From the NCBI GenBank assembly GCA_016287075.1, contig JAEEVC010000005.1, positions 62,001-126,000 of the forward strand: 64,000 nt of DNA, given 5' to 3'. The notes below the pieces were generated by a model. That model was given only the letters and a program-made list of their open reading frames with translations, searched no databases and had not been told where the DNA came from. How positions within the stretch are numbered: the first letter of the stretch is position 1; each line of letters begins with the position of its first letter. The stretch comes from Bacteroidales bacterium (GTDB taxonomy: Bacteria > Bacteroidota > Bacteroidia > Bacteroidales > UBA932). Position numbers and translations under genes: made by a program. Positions 1 through 8,203 of this stretch are shown piece after piece.

Positions 1-919
1 CGAGGTCGAGGACATCGCCCCTGGCCGTCCGGGAAGCGGGCGTTCCGTCCTTGACGAGCGCGGCGGCATACTGCCCCTCACCCGGGACGAATCCCGGCAG
101 GAGCAGGTAGCCGTACCCGGTCTTCACAACTGGCGGAAAATCACCGGGATCAAGCACTTGCGCACCCAGTTCACCGGCAATCCAGGCAACGGTCCCGTCA
201 TTTTCCAGGCGGTTGAAGGTACAGGTCGAATAGAGGAGCACGCCGCCGGGCCTGAGCGCCGGCCAGATGTCGGCGAGGATGCGCCGGGACCGGGCGGCGC
301 AGAAGTCCACGGTCGCTTCCGACCAGTCCTCCACCGCCTTTCCGTCCTTGCGGAACATCCCTTCGCCGGAGCAGGGCACATCCGCCACGATGATATCGAA
401 AAGGGGCTTTTTCGGGAAGGCGCCCGGGTCCAGGCACGTCACGCCCACACGCGGGTCTCCCCAGGTCCGCACATTGCTCCGGAGAACGGGGAAACGCTTG
501 TGCATCACCTCGTTGGCGACAAGGGAGAAACGATCGCCGCAGACTTCCCGAAGGGAGGCGGCGAGGTCCGTCGTCTTGCCGCCCGGGGCGGCGCAGAGGT
601 CGAGGACCGAAACGGGCGCCGTGAAGCGCGGCAGCACGCGGCGGAAGAGCTCCCCGACGAACATCGCCGAGGAGTCCTGGACATAATAGCAGCCCGCATG
701 GAAAAGCGGATCCAGCGTAAAGGCGGGACGGTCTTTCAAGAGATAGCCATACGGACTCCATGGCACGCGTACAGCACCTTCAAAGGGACACTCCGGGAGT
801 TTGGCGGGATTCATGCGGACGGACACGGAGGGGGCAAGGGTGAGGCCTTCGAGCACGGTCCGCGCCCGTTCCTCCCCCACCGCATCCGTGAGCATCCGTA
901 TGAAAGCGGGATCAAACAT
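1..919 (-). CDS. rRNA cytosine-C5 methyltransferase, RsmB/RsmF (NOL1/NOP2/Sun) family, 3' end outside window
   Basis: SAM-dependent m5C methyltransferase expected to act on rRNA in the cytoplasm. About 306 N-terminal residues are visible. They include YYVQDSSAM near residue 80, the SAM-binding LDLCAAPGGKT near 105, the motif IV DVPCSGEGMF near 180 with one family cysteine, and YSTCTF near 230 with the second, catalytic-type cysteine. The C-terminus, where RsmF-type proteins carry an extra RNA-binding domain, lies beyond base 1. The ATG at 919 overlaps the end of the upstream SRPBCC gene by 8 bases, so the two are probably co-transcribed. The family is clear. Which rRNA position it modifies is not. 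Confidence 0.88.
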   Translation of the reverse strand, partial: MFDPAFIRMLTDAVGEERARTVLEGLTLAPSVSVRMNPAKLPECPFEGAVRVPWSPYGYLLKDRPAFTLDPLFHAGCYYVQDSSAMFVGELFRRVLPRFTAPVSVLDLCAAPGGKTTDLAASLREVCGDRFSLVANEVMHKRFPVLRSNVRTWGDPRVGVTCLDPGAFPKKPLFDIIVADVPCSGEGMFRKDGKAVEDWSEATVDFCAARSRRILADIWPALRPGGVLLYSTCTFNRLENDGTVAWIAGELGAQVLDPGDFPPVVKTGYGYLLLPGFVPGEGQYAAALVKDGTPASRTARGDVLDL

Positions 920-1364
920 GCATGTCGTACTGCGAAGGGTCGAAGCCCTCGGGCATCTGGCCGTTGGAAGCATCCACAAGGCCGTCCACGAGGCGGTCCA
1001 GCGCTTCCCGCAGCTTGCCGCCGAGCGCCATCTTCAGCATGAAGTTCAGGTCGGCCTCCAGTTTGATGGAGAAGTCGGTCTTGTAGGGATTGTCGGGGAC
1101 CGGATCGCAATGGAGCGCGATATGGAAGGCGAAGGGAGCGCCGTAATCGACCAGTTCCACCCGGGAATACGGCACCCTTTCATGGACTTTCAGCCCGAAG
1201 CTCATCCCCTGGAGGGAGGCCGTCAGCGTATCATAATCCGCCTGGATGCCCTCCCGCTTGTCCGCGGGAAGGAAGCGGACGAAGTTGCTCAGGTCCGTAA
1301 AGGACATATATACCTCGTAGGGTTGGCGGGAAACAATCCCGTGCTTGCTTTCAATTTCCGTCAT
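912..1364 (-). CDS. SRPBCC-fold (START-like) small protein
   Basis: A 150-residue soluble protein. It starts MTEIESKHG, with a pattern such as VYMSFTDLSNFVRFLP near the N-terminus and a C-terminal amphipathic helix. This resembles Bacteroidetes SRPBCC/polyketide-cyclase-like proteins that bind hydrophobic ligands, but the ligand is unknown. The ATG at 1364 is preferred over an upstream in-frame ATG at 1409 because a minus-strand TATATTTG box (1392 to 1385) lies between them. It is the first gene of a two-gene unit with the methyltransferase. It is divergent from the NUDIX gene, with overlapping promoter regions. Confidence 0.7.
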   Translation of the reverse strand: MTEIESKHGIVSRQPYEVYMSFTDLSNFVRFLPADKREGIQADYDTLTASLQGMSFGLKVHERVPYSRVELVDYGAPFAFHIALHCDPVPDNPYKTDFSIKLEADLNFMLKMALGGKLREALDRLVDGLVDASNGQMPEGFDPSQYDMHV

Positions 1365-1370
1365 AATCAC

Positions 1371-1392
1371 TATCTTTGCAACTTGCAAATAT
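1371..1392. promoter_or_regulatory. Interleaved divergent -7 boxes
   Basis: The plus strand has TATCTTTG at 1371-1378, 23 bases before the NUDIX ATG. The minus strand has TATATTTG reading 1392 to 1385, 20 bases before the SRPBCC ATG. Both match the Bacteroidetes TAnnTTTG element. The two boxes face away from each other with only 6 bases between them. Confidence 0.65.
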
Positions 1393-1401
1393 AACAAAAA
1401 T

Positions 1402-2013
1402 ATGCGCAAGATTTACTTCGAGAAGCGCTGCATCGTCATCTGTACCCCTTCCGACGAAGCCCTGTCCGACCCGAACGCCGTCGAGTTCCACCTCGGCGAA
1501 CCCTTTGACATCCACGACCTCGTCCGGATGTTCGAGGTGCAGGACACCCTCGCCCGCATCTACATCCCCACCGAATCGCCGGAACGCACGTACCGGCGCG
1601 TCTGCGCGGAATTCAAGGAGGTCAATGCCGCCGGCGGGCTGGTTTCGAACCGGCGCGGGGACTTCCTCCTCATCTCCAGAAACGGCCTCTGGGACCTGCC
1701 CAAGGGGCATCAGGAGGCCGGAGAGGACATCGAGACGACCGCCCTTCGCGAAGTGCAGGAAGAGACCGGCGTCGACCAGCTCGAACTCCGCCGCCTGATC
1801 TGCGTGACCGACCACTGCTATTTCCGCGACGGCCGCTGGCACCTCAAGCACACCTGGTGGTACGACATGCTCTATACGGACCCGACGAACCTCACCCCGC
1901 AGCGCGAGGAGGACATCACGAAAGCCGCCTGGGTCGCCAAGTCGAGCCTGCCGCCCTTCCTCAAGAATACCTTCCCCTCCATCGTGGAAGTGTTCCGCGA
2001 AGCACGGATTTGA
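1402..2013 (+). CDS. NUDIX hydrolase
   Basis: A 203-residue protein with a complete Nudix box in its second half (GHQEAGE, seven residues, then REVQEETGV), the Mg2+-binding motif that hydrolyses nucleoside diphosphates linked to another group. The N-terminal ~70 residues are an extra region typical of a Bacteroidetes NUDIX subfamily and carry no motif recognised here. The substrate cannot be read from sequence. The ATG at 1402 fits the TATCTTTG box at 1371. The gene is followed after 51 bases by queA on the same strand. Confidence 0.85.
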   Translation: MRKIYFEKRCIVICTPSDEALSDPNAVEFHLGEPFDIHDLVRMFEVQDTLARIYIPTESPERTYRRVCAEFKEVNAAGGLVSNRRGDFLLISRNGLWDLPKGHQEAGEDIETTALREVQEETGVDQLELRRLICVTDHCYFRDGRWHLKHTWWYDMLYTDPTNLTPQREEDITKAAWVAKSSLPPFLKNTFPSIVEVFREARI

Positions 2014-2064
2014 AACTTTTTTCCAAAATCCGCCGTATTGTAATAGTATCAACAAGATCAAGAG

Positions 2065-3114
2065 ATGAAACTTTCGCAATTCAATTTCGAGCTTCCCCAG
2101 GAGCGGATCGCCCAGGAGCCCGTCCGCTGGCGTGACGAATGCAGGATGATGGTCCTGCACAAAGACAGCGGCGAGATCGAGCACCGCCAGTTCAAGGATA
2201 TCGTTTCCTATTTCGGCAAGGGCGACATCTTCGTCCTCAACGACACCAAGGTCTTCCCCGCCCGCCTGTATGGCAAGAAAGAGAAGACGGGAGCCGACAT
2301 CATGGTCTTCCTCCTGCGCGAACTCAACCGCGAGCAGCGTCTCTGGGACGTGATCGTCGATCCGGCCCGCAAGATCCGCATCGGCAACAAGCTGTATTTC
2401 GGAGAGGACGACAGCCTCGTGGCCGAAGTCATCGACAATACGACCTCCCGCGGCCGCACCCTCCGCTTCCTCTACGACGGTCCGTACGAGGAGTTCAAGC
2501 AGGCCCTTTACGCCCTCGGCGAGACCCCCGTCCCGAAGTGGGTGAAGGAGACTGTCACGCCCGAAGACGAAGAGAATTTCCAGACCATCTTCGCCGCCCA
2601 TGAGGGTGCCGTGTCCGCCCCGGCGGCCGGCCTCCACTTCAGCCGCGAGTTGTTTAACCGCATGATCCTCAAGGACATCGAGAAGACGTTCATCACCGTC
2701 CACATGGGCATCGGCCACTTCCGCCGCGTCGATGTCGAGGACCTTTCCAAGCACCGGATGGACTCCGAGCGGCTGATCATCGGCCAGGCTGCCGCCGACG
2801 ACATCAACCGGGCCCACCGCAACGGGCACAAGGTCCTGGCGGTCGGCGTCACGGTGATGCGCGGCCTGGAGACCTATGTCACCACCAACCGCGAAGTCAA
2901 CGCCTTCGACGGCTGGACCAACAAGTTCATCTTCCCGCCTTTCCGCTACGCCATCCCCGACGCGGTGGTCTCGAATTTCCACCTGCCGGAATCGACGATG
3001 CTGATGGCGGTCGCCTCTTTCGGCGGTTACGAACCCACGATGGCCGCCTACAAGGCCGCCCTTGAGGAAGGCTACCGCTTCGGTCCGTACGGCGACGCCC
3101 TCCTGATCCTGTAG
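2065..3114 (+). CDS. queA: S-adenosylmethionine:tRNA ribosyltransferase-isomerase
   Basis: 349 residues, the usual length of QueA. The enzyme transfers and isomerises the ribosyl part of SAM onto 7-aminomethyl-7-deazaguanine in tRNA during queuosine synthesis. Family features seen are the start LSQFNFELPQERIAQEP, the VLNDTKVFPARLYGKK block near residue 60, a central GAVSAPAAGLHFS block near 180 and HLPESTMLMAVASFGG near the C-terminus. No other queuosine gene or preQ1 riboswitch is visible nearby. The ATG at 2065 is the first Met giving the family N-terminus. Confidence 0.95.
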   Translation: MKLSQFNFELPQERIAQEPVRWRDECRMMVLHKDSGEIEHRQFKDIVSYFGKGDIFVLNDTKVFPARLYGKKEKTGADIMVFLLRELNREQRLWDVIVDPARKIRIGNKLYFGEDDSLVAEVIDNTTSRGRTLRFLYDGPYEEFKQALYALGETPVPKWVKETVTPEDEENFQTIFAAHEGAVSAPAAGLHFSRELFNRMILKDIEKTFITVHMGIGHFRRVDVEDLSKHRMDSERLIIGQAAADDINRAHRNGHKVLAVGVTVMRGLETYVTTNREVNAFDGWTNKFIFPPFRYAIPDAVVSNFHLPESTMLMAVASFGGYEPTMAAYKAALEEGYRFGPYGDALLIL

Positions 3115-3150
3115 GGAAACGGAAAAAAACACGCGGAAACGGAAAAAAAC
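3115..3150. repeat. 16-bp tandem direct repeat upstream of dprA
   Basis: GGAAACGGAAAAAAAC occurs at 3115-3130 and again at 3135-3150 (period 20) between the queA stop and the dprA promoter. The second copy also begins an inverted repeat (GGAAACG at 3135-3141 with CGTTTCC at 3154-3160). There is no T-run, so it is not a typical plus-strand terminator. Confidence 0.7.
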
Positions 3151-3174
3151 CAGCGTTTCCCGGAAGCCACCTTC

Positions 3175-3182
3175 TATCTTTG
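3175..3182 (+). promoter_or_regulatory. -7 box of dprA
   Basis: TATCTTTG lies 16 bases before the dprA ATG and fits the TAnnTTTG consensus. The predicted leader is very short. Confidence 0.6.
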
Positions 3183-3198
3183 CCACAAAAACGGAAAG

Positions 3199-4362
3199 AT
3201 GGAAGGTTTTTTCGATGAGAGCGTCTGCCTCTGCGCGCTCAACAAAGTGTTCGGCTACACGCCCAAGGCCGGGCTGGCCCTATACCGCCATGCCGGTTCG
3301 GCCGGCGCCGTCTTCCGCATCCCGCCTGCCGAACTGGCGCGCCTGCTCGGTCCCTATGCAGACCATGCGGAACAACTTGGGAAAGAGGCGCTTCGGGACG
3401 CCGCGCGGGAACTGGACGAAACGGCAGCCTGCGGCGCCCGTTTCGTCCCGGTCGGCGCGCAGGACTACCCTGCCCTCCTGCTCGAGTGCGAGGATCCGCC
3501 GCTCGGCCTGTATTACAAGGGGATTTCCCCGCCGGAAGCCGTATTCGACGGCCGCCCGGCCATTGCCATCGTCGGGACCCGCAAGGTGACTTCCTATGGA
3601 CGGGAATGGTGCCGGCGCATCGTCAGGGCCCTTGCGGACACCGGCGAGAAACCGCTCATTGTCAGCGGATTGGCATACGGGACAGACGGCATCGCCCACA
3701 TCGCAGCCCTGGATTATGGACTGCCGACCGCCGGGGTCATGGCCACGGGGATCGACGCCGTCTATCCCTGGCAGCACCGGGAACTTGCCCGGCGCATCGC
3801 GGAGACGCCCGGATGCGCCCTCCTGACCGATTATCCGCTCCGTACCTCCCCCGTCGCCCTCAATTTCATCCGGCGGAACCGCATCATCGCCGGCCTCTGC
3901 CACGCGACCCTCGTCATCGAGAGTGCGACCCGGGGCGGCAGTCTCATCACCGCCCGCTATGCCAACGACTACTCCCGCGACGTATTCGCCCTTCCCGGGC
4001 GCATCGACGACGGACGGTCCGCCGGCTGCAACCGGCTCATCCAGGAGAAGATGGCCGACATCATCGCCGACCCGGAGTCGCTTGCGGAACGGCTTGGCCT
4101 CGGCCGCCCGAAGCGCAGGGACAGGGCCGAGCTCATCGGGGCGCTGCGGAAGCGCTACGGGGGGACCCTGCCGCCGGACCGGCTGGAAATCCTCCTGGAG
4201 ACGGCGGCGACCGTCCGGGACCGGCGCGACCTGACAGCCGAGGAAATCGCCGCGCGGAACGGGCGTTCCTACACCCTCGTCGCGGAGGCCGCTGCCCTGC
4301 TCGCGGCCGACGGGATCATCGAACCGGACCTGCTCCAGCGCTATTCGATTCCTGCAAAATAA
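3199..4362 (+). CDS. dprA: DNA-processing protein DprA/Smf
   Basis: 387 residues. DprA loads RecA onto incoming single-stranded DNA in the cytoplasm during transformation. An N-terminal helical region is followed by the Rossmann-like DprA domain: AIVGTRKVTSYG near residue 120, IVSGLAYGTDGIAH near 155, FIRRNRIIAGL near 225, ESATRGGSLITA near 245 and ALPGRIDDGRSAGCN near 270. A C-terminal winged-helix-like segment follows (about 310-385). Length and motifs are complete. It has its own promoter box and precedes tatD, a pairing not known to be functional. Confidence 0.93.
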   Translation: MEGFFDESVCLCALNKVFGYTPKAGLALYRHAGSAGAVFRIPPAELARLLGPYADHAEQLGKEALRDAARELDETAACGARFVPVGAQDYPALLLECEDPPLGLYYKGISPPEAVFDGRPAIAIVGTRKVTSYGREWCRRIVRALADTGEKPLIVSGLAYGTDGIAHIAALDYGLPTAGVMATGIDAVYPWQHRELARRIAETPGCALLTDYPLRTSPVALNFIRRNRIIAGLCHATLVIESATRGGSLITARYANDYSRDVFALPGRIDDGRSAGCNRLIQEKMADIIADPESLAERLGLGRPKRRDRAELIGALRKRYGGTLPPDRLEILLETAATVRDRRDLTAEEIAARNGRSYTLVAEAAALLAADGIIEPDLLQRYSIPAK

Positions 4363-4366
4363 TCCG

Positions 4367-4374
4367 TACCTTTG
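4367..4374 (+). promoter_or_regulatory. -7 box of tatD
   Basis: TACCTTTG lies 8 bases before the tatD ATG at 4383, immediately after the dprA stop. The transcript would have almost no leader. Confidence 0.5.
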
Positions 4375-4382
4375 CGGATGGA

Positions 4383-5147
4383 ATGTTGATCGATACGCAC
4401 ACCCATTTCTACGACGAATGGCTGCTTCCCGACGCGGAGGCCGCCATCGCCCGGGCGCTGGAAGCCGGCGTCGGCAAGATGATCCAGGCCGACGTCGACA
4501 GCCGGGAACGCGACGCCCTCTGGGCGCTGAACGACGCCCATCCGGGGGTCCTGTACCCGATGCTCGGGCTGTATCCGGGGTCGGTCGACGGTCGCTGGGA
4601 GGAGGAGATCGCCCTCCTGCCGGCCTATCGCGACCGCGGCATCGTCGCCATCGGAGAGATCGGCCTCGACTACCATGAGGGCACGGAGTGGAAGGAGCAG
4701 CAGAAAGAGGCGCTGCGCGTCCAGCTCGAGCTCGCCGCAGCCTGGGACCTGCCCGTCAACATCCACCTCCGGGACGCCTGGGAGGACCTTTTCACCATCC
4801 TCTCGGAGAAACGCCATCTCGGCCTGCGGGGCAACCTCCATTGCTTCACGGCCAGTTATGAAATCTACCTGCGGGCACAGAAATACGGGGATTTCTCCGT
4901 GGGCATCGGCGGCGTCGTGACCTTCCGGAACGCCTCGCTCGCCGAGACCGTCAAGCGGATCCCCCTCGAAAAGATCCTGCTCGAGACAGACGCCCCCTAC
5001 CTCGCCCCCACCCCCTGGCGCGGGCGGCGCAATGAAAGCGCCTACCTGCCCCTGATCGCCGCCCGCATCGCGGAACTGAAGGGAGTGGATCCCGCCGAGG
5101 TCGAGGCCGTCACGACAGCCAACGCCACCCAACTTTTCCGCCTATGA
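4383..5147 (+). CDS. tatD: TatD-family metal-dependent hydrolase
   Basis: 254 residues with the TatD DNase-like TIM-barrel metal ligands: DTHTHF at 4-9, the GEIGLDYH block near 85, the HLRDAW histidine near 125, LHCFT near 150 and ETDAPYLAPTP near 205. The family removes nucleotides from DNA or RNA 3' ends. The exact substrate is not predictable. The ATG at 4383 is chosen because the catalytic HxH follows at once, although the frame is open far upstream inside dprA. It ends with an ATGA overlap into the asparaginase gene. Confidence 0.9.
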   Translation: MLIDTHTHFYDEWLLPDAEAAIARALEAGVGKMIQADVDSRERDALWALNDAHPGVLYPMLGLYPGSVDGRWEEEIALLPAYRDRGIVAIGEIGLDYHEGTEWKEQQKEALRVQLELAAAWDLPVNIHLRDAWEDLFTILSEKRHLGLRGNLHCFTASYEIYLRAQKYGDFSVGIGGVVTFRNASLAETVKRIPLEKILLETDAPYLAPTPWRGRRNESAYLPLIAARIAELKGVDPAEVEAVTTANATQLFRL

Positions 5148-6178
5148 ACAAGGCATCCATCCTCCTGGTCTATACCGGCGGGACCATCGGCATGAAAGCC
5201 GACCCCGTGGACGGCACGCTCCGTCCCTTCGATTTCGGGGAAATCCTTCGGGAAGTTCCTGAACTGTCGAAATTTGCCGTCCGGCTCGACACCTACACCT
5301 TCGATCCGCTGATCGACTCCTCCGACGTGGAACCCTCCCTCTGGCAGGCCATCGCGGAGCTCATCCGGGAGCGCTATGACCACTACGACGGCTTCGTCAT
5401 CCTCCACGGCACGGACACGATGGCCTACACCGCATCCGCGCTGAGTTTCATGCTGGAGAACCTCTCCAAGCCGGTCATCCTCACCGGCAGCCAGCTCCCC
5501 ATCGGCACGCTGCGCACGGACGGGAAGGAAAACCTCATCTCCGCCGTGGAAATCGCCGCGGCGAAGGACGGCGAGGGCGACGCGCTGGTCCCGGAAGTGG
5601 CCATCTACTTCAATGCCAAGCTGCTCCGGGGCAACCGGGCGACCAAGGTCAGCGCGGACAATTTCAGCGCTTTCCGCAGCCCGAACTGTCCGCCGCTGGC
5701 CGAAGCCGGCATCCACATCCGCTACAATCGCGAGCACATCCTGCGTCCATCGGGACGCGGCGCCGCACTCGCCATCCACACAGCCCTCGACACCCGCGTC
5801 TCCATCCTCAAGATCCATCCCGGAATGACCCCGCAGCTCGCCCGGACGGTGCTCTGCAGCCCGGAGACGCGGGCGGTCATCCTCGAGACATACGGTTCCG
5901 GAAACGCCCCGGGGAAGGCCTGGTTCCTCGATATCGTCCGCGAGGCCTGCACCGCGGGAAAGATCCTCGTCAATGTGACCCAGTGTCTGGAAGGGACGGT
6001 CAACATGGACCTGTATGCCAACGGGAAGGCGATGGAATGCGCCGGCGTCGTCAACGGCTTCGACGGGACGACGGAGGGCACGCTCGCCAAGCTGTTCTAC
6101 CTGATGGGCCGGAGCCGGGACAACGAATGGGTGAAAAGCATGCTCGGCAAGGACCTGCGCGGAGAAATTAGCAAATAA
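5144..6178 (+). CDS. Type I (cytoplasmic) L-asparaginase
   Basis: 344 residues, no signal peptide. It hydrolyses L-asparagine to aspartate and ammonia. Signatures seen are YTGGTIGM at 10-17 with the nucleophilic threonine, FVILHGTDTMAYTASAL near 85 with the second Thr/Asp pair, TGSQLPIG near 115 and a conserved lysine region. The length matches the AnsA/type I family, and the absence of a leader argues against the periplasmic type II enzyme. Translation is probably coupled to tatD through the 4-base overlap. No asparagine transport gene is nearby. Confidence 0.9.
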   Translation: MNKASILLVYTGGTIGMKADPVDGTLRPFDFGEILREVPELSKFAVRLDTYTFDPLIDSSDVEPSLWQAIAELIRERYDHYDGFVILHGTDTMAYTASALSFMLENLSKPVILTGSQLPIGTLRTDGKENLISAVEIAAAKDGEGDALVPEVAIYFNAKLLRGNRATKVSADNFSAFRSPNCPPLAEAGIHIRYNREHILRPSGRGAALAIHTALDTRVSILKIHPGMTPQLARTVLCSPETRAVILETYGSGNAPGKAWFLDIVREACTAGKILVNVTQCLEGTVNMDLYANGKAMECAGVVNGFDGTTEGTLAKLFYLMGRSRDNEWVKSMLGKDLRGEISK

Positions 6179-6301
6179 ATTATTGCCGTTTGAAATTATT
6201 TTGCTAAATTGCACGAGATTTGGGGGCCATAGAAGGCAACCCCTTTGGGAAGAATATTATTAACTATTTAACAACTAATTATTTACACACACAAAAACGT
6301 T

Positions 6302-7105
6302 ATGAAAAAGATTTTCATGTTTTTGGCAGTCGCAGGTCTTATGACCTTCTCTGCAAACGTCGCATCCGCCCAGGATCAGGAGAACGCCGCTCCCGAGGCC
6401 ACCGAGCAGGCCGCTGAGGAAGCCGTCGCCCCCGCCGAGCCCGTCACCGACCTTTTCGCCGGTTCCGGTGAGGAGATTCCGCTCCACCAGGCGCTCAAGA
6501 CCAAGTTCATCGAAGGCGGCGCGGGCTTCATGTCCCTCGTCCTCATCTGCCTCATCCTCGGTCTCGCCCTCGCCATCGAGCGTATCCTCTACCTCGCATT
6601 CTCCAAGACCAACACCCAGAAGCTCCTCGCCAAGGTTGAGGACGCGCTGAAGGAAGGCGGTGTCGAGAAGGCCAAGGAGGTCTGCCGCAACACCCGCGGC
6701 CCGGTCGCCAGCATCTTCTACCAGGGTCTCCTCCGCATGGACCAGGGCGTCGATGTCGTTGAAAAGACCATCGTCAACTACGGCGGCGTCCAGATGAGCC
6801 TCATGGAAAGCGGCCTCTCCTGGATTTCCCTGTTCATCGCCATCGCCCCGTCCCTCGGATTCCTCGGTACCGTTATCGGTATGATCCAGGCCTTCGACGC
6901 CATCCAGGCTGCCGGTGACATCTCCCCGAACGTTGTCGCGGGTGGTATGAAGGTCGCCCTTATCACCACCGTCGGCGGTCTCATCGTCGCGATGATCCTT
7001 CAGGTTTTCTACAACTACATCCTTGCCAAGATCGACTCCCTGACCATCGACATGGAGGATTCCTCCATCCGTTTCGTCGACCTCATCACCAAGTACAACA
7101 AGTAA
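6302..7105 (+). CDS. exbB: ExbB/TolQ/MotA-type proton channel protein
   Basis: 267 residues. An N-terminal signal-like segment (about 1-23, ending SAQ) and an acidic Glu/Ala/Pro-rich stretch (24-60) precede the MotA/TolQ/ExbB channel domain. The domain has TM helices near 75-98, 170-192 and 215-238, including the conserved GLSWISLFIAIAPSLGFLGTVIGM block. With ExbD it would use the proton gradient to energise TonB-dependent outer-membrane transport. It is the first gene of a four-gene unit with two exbD genes. The leader is about 100 bases, A+T-rich, and shows no Shine-Dalgarno. Confidence 0.92.
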   Translation: MKKIFMFLAVAGLMTFSANVASAQDQENAAPEATEQAAEEAVAPAEPVTDLFAGSGEEIPLHQALKTKFIEGGAGFMSLVLICLILGLALAIERILYLAFSKTNTQKLLAKVEDALKEGGVEKAKEVCRNTRGPVASIFYQGLLRMDQGVDVVEKTIVNYGGVQMSLMESGLSWISLFIAIAPSLGFLGTVIGMIQAFDAIQAAGDISPNVVAGGMKVALITTVGGLIVAMILQVFYNYILAKIDSLTIDMEDSSIRFVDLITKYNK

Positions 7106-7132
7106 TCCCCAACCCTGATAACACCATTCGCA

Positions 7133-7606
7133 ATGGAAAGACAGTTATACGCTAAAATATTCAAGTGGGTATGCTGGGCGTTGCTGATCGTCAGTGTCGG
7201 GCTTCTTGTATTCGCGTTCCCGAAATTCGGTGGCGCAGGTGAGGAAGGCGCAGTCACCCTGATGCTGAACTGGGCCTATATCATTCTCGGTATCGCCATC
7301 GTCCTCATCATCTGCATCGCCCTGTTCATCGACATCCGCAAGAACGCGACCAGTCTCGAAGACAACCCGGTCGTCAAGCGGCCGGTCAAGACGATCCTCT
7401 ATGTCGTCGGTATCGTCGCCGCCCTGCTCGCCGCCTACTTCTTCGCTTCCGGCGCGCCCGCCCTCGGCTTTACCGGCACAACGACAGATTCCGAACTCAA
7501 ATTGACCGATACCGTCCTCAACCTCACCTACATCCTCGGCGCCGGTGCCATCCTCGCCATCATCGTCGGTGAGATCATCATGAGCGTACGCGGCAAAAAG
7601 GCATAA
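7133..7606 (+). CDS. Conserved four-helix membrane protein of the ExbBD operon
   Basis: 157 residues with four predicted TM segments (about 10-28, 48-65, 82-100 and 125-146) and short loops. A protein of this type commonly sits between exbB and exbD in Bacteroidetes, which suggests a part in the Exb/Tol complex. No catalytic motif is seen and no function is claimed. It lies 27 bases after exbB and 5 before the first exbD. Confidence 0.7.
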   Translation: MERQLYAKIFKWVCWALLIVSVGLLVFAFPKFGGAGEEGAVTLMLNWAYIILGIAIVLIICIALFIDIRKNATSLEDNPVVKRPVKTILYVVGIVAALLAAYFFASGAPALGFTGTTTDSELKLTDTVLNLTYILGAGAILAIIVGEIIMSVRGKKA

Positions 7607-7611
7607 ATGTC

Positions 7612-8190
7612 ATGGCCAAGAAGAAAACACCGCAAATCAATTCCAGCTCGACGGCGGACATCGCGTTCCTGCTGTTGTGCTACTTCCTGATGACCACCAC
7701 CATGGGTGATCAGTCAGGTCTGCAGCGTCGTCTGCCTCCGATTCCCGACCCGAATCAGAAGCAGGAGGACGTCAAGGTCAACCGGCGCAATATCATCATT
7801 GTGAAGATTAACTCTGCAGATAAACTGTTTGCCGGTAACGAAGCCATCGACGTCGCCTTTCTCAAGGACAAGATCAAGGAATTCCTTTCCAACCCCAAAG
7901 ACGACCCGAATCTCCCGGAGAAGGAGATGAAGGAAATCGAAGGCAAGATGTATCCCGTTTCCAAGGGCGTCATTTCCCTGCAGAACGACCGTGGTACCAG
8001 CTACCAGGCATACATCGCCGTGCAGAACGAACTCGTCAAGGCCGTCAATGAACTCCGTGACGAATACTGCATGCAGAACTACGGCAAGAAGTTCCTCTTC
8101 ATTTCGGAAGACGAGCAGAACATTGTCAAGAAGGTCATCCCTCAGAACATTTCCGAGGCTGAACCGAAAGACGTAGGCAAAAAGAGATAA
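7612..8190 (+). CDS. exbD: ExbD/TolR-family biopolymer transport protein (first copy)
   Basis: 192 residues. A short basic N-terminus (KKKTPQINSSSTADIAF) leads into one TM helix at about 18-35 containing the family's functional aspartate (STADIAFLLL). A periplasmic domain of about 150 residues follows, longer than the usual TolR/ExbD domain. It forms the stator/channel complex with ExbB. The second ExbD 13 bases downstream suggests a heteromeric complex, as is common in this phylum. Confidence 0.9.
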   Translation: MAKKKTPQINSSSTADIAFLLLCYFLMTTTMGDQSGLQRRLPPIPDPNQKQEDVKVNRRNIIIVKINSADKLFAGNEAIDVAFLKDKIKEFLSNPKDDPNLPEKEMKEIEGKMYPVSKGVISLQNDRGTSYQAYIAVQNELVKAVNELRDEYCMQNYGKKFLFISEDEQNIVKKVIPQNISEAEPKDVGKKR

Positions 8191-8195
8191 AGGAG
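8187..8195 (+). promoter_or_regulatory. Shine-Dalgarno-like sequence before second exbD
   Basis: AAAGGAGG ends about 9 bases before the ATG at 8204. Such a strong match to the anti-SD is rare in this window, where most genes have A-rich or no recognisable ribosome-binding sites. Confidence 0.45.
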
Positions 8196-8203
8196 GATAG
8201 AAT

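Noticed and set aside
1351..3186. A 611-codon open frame on the minus strand opposite the NUDIX gene and queA
   Set aside because: The plus strand carries clear NUDIX and QueA motifs; the antisense frame is stop-poor because of high G+C and has Glu/Val/Asp-rich low-information sequence.
3486..4382. N-terminal extension of tatD by about 299 codons inside dprA
   Set aside because: The extension is Arg/His/Pro-rich antiphase translation of dprA; TatD homologues start at the DTHTHF strand, as from 4383.
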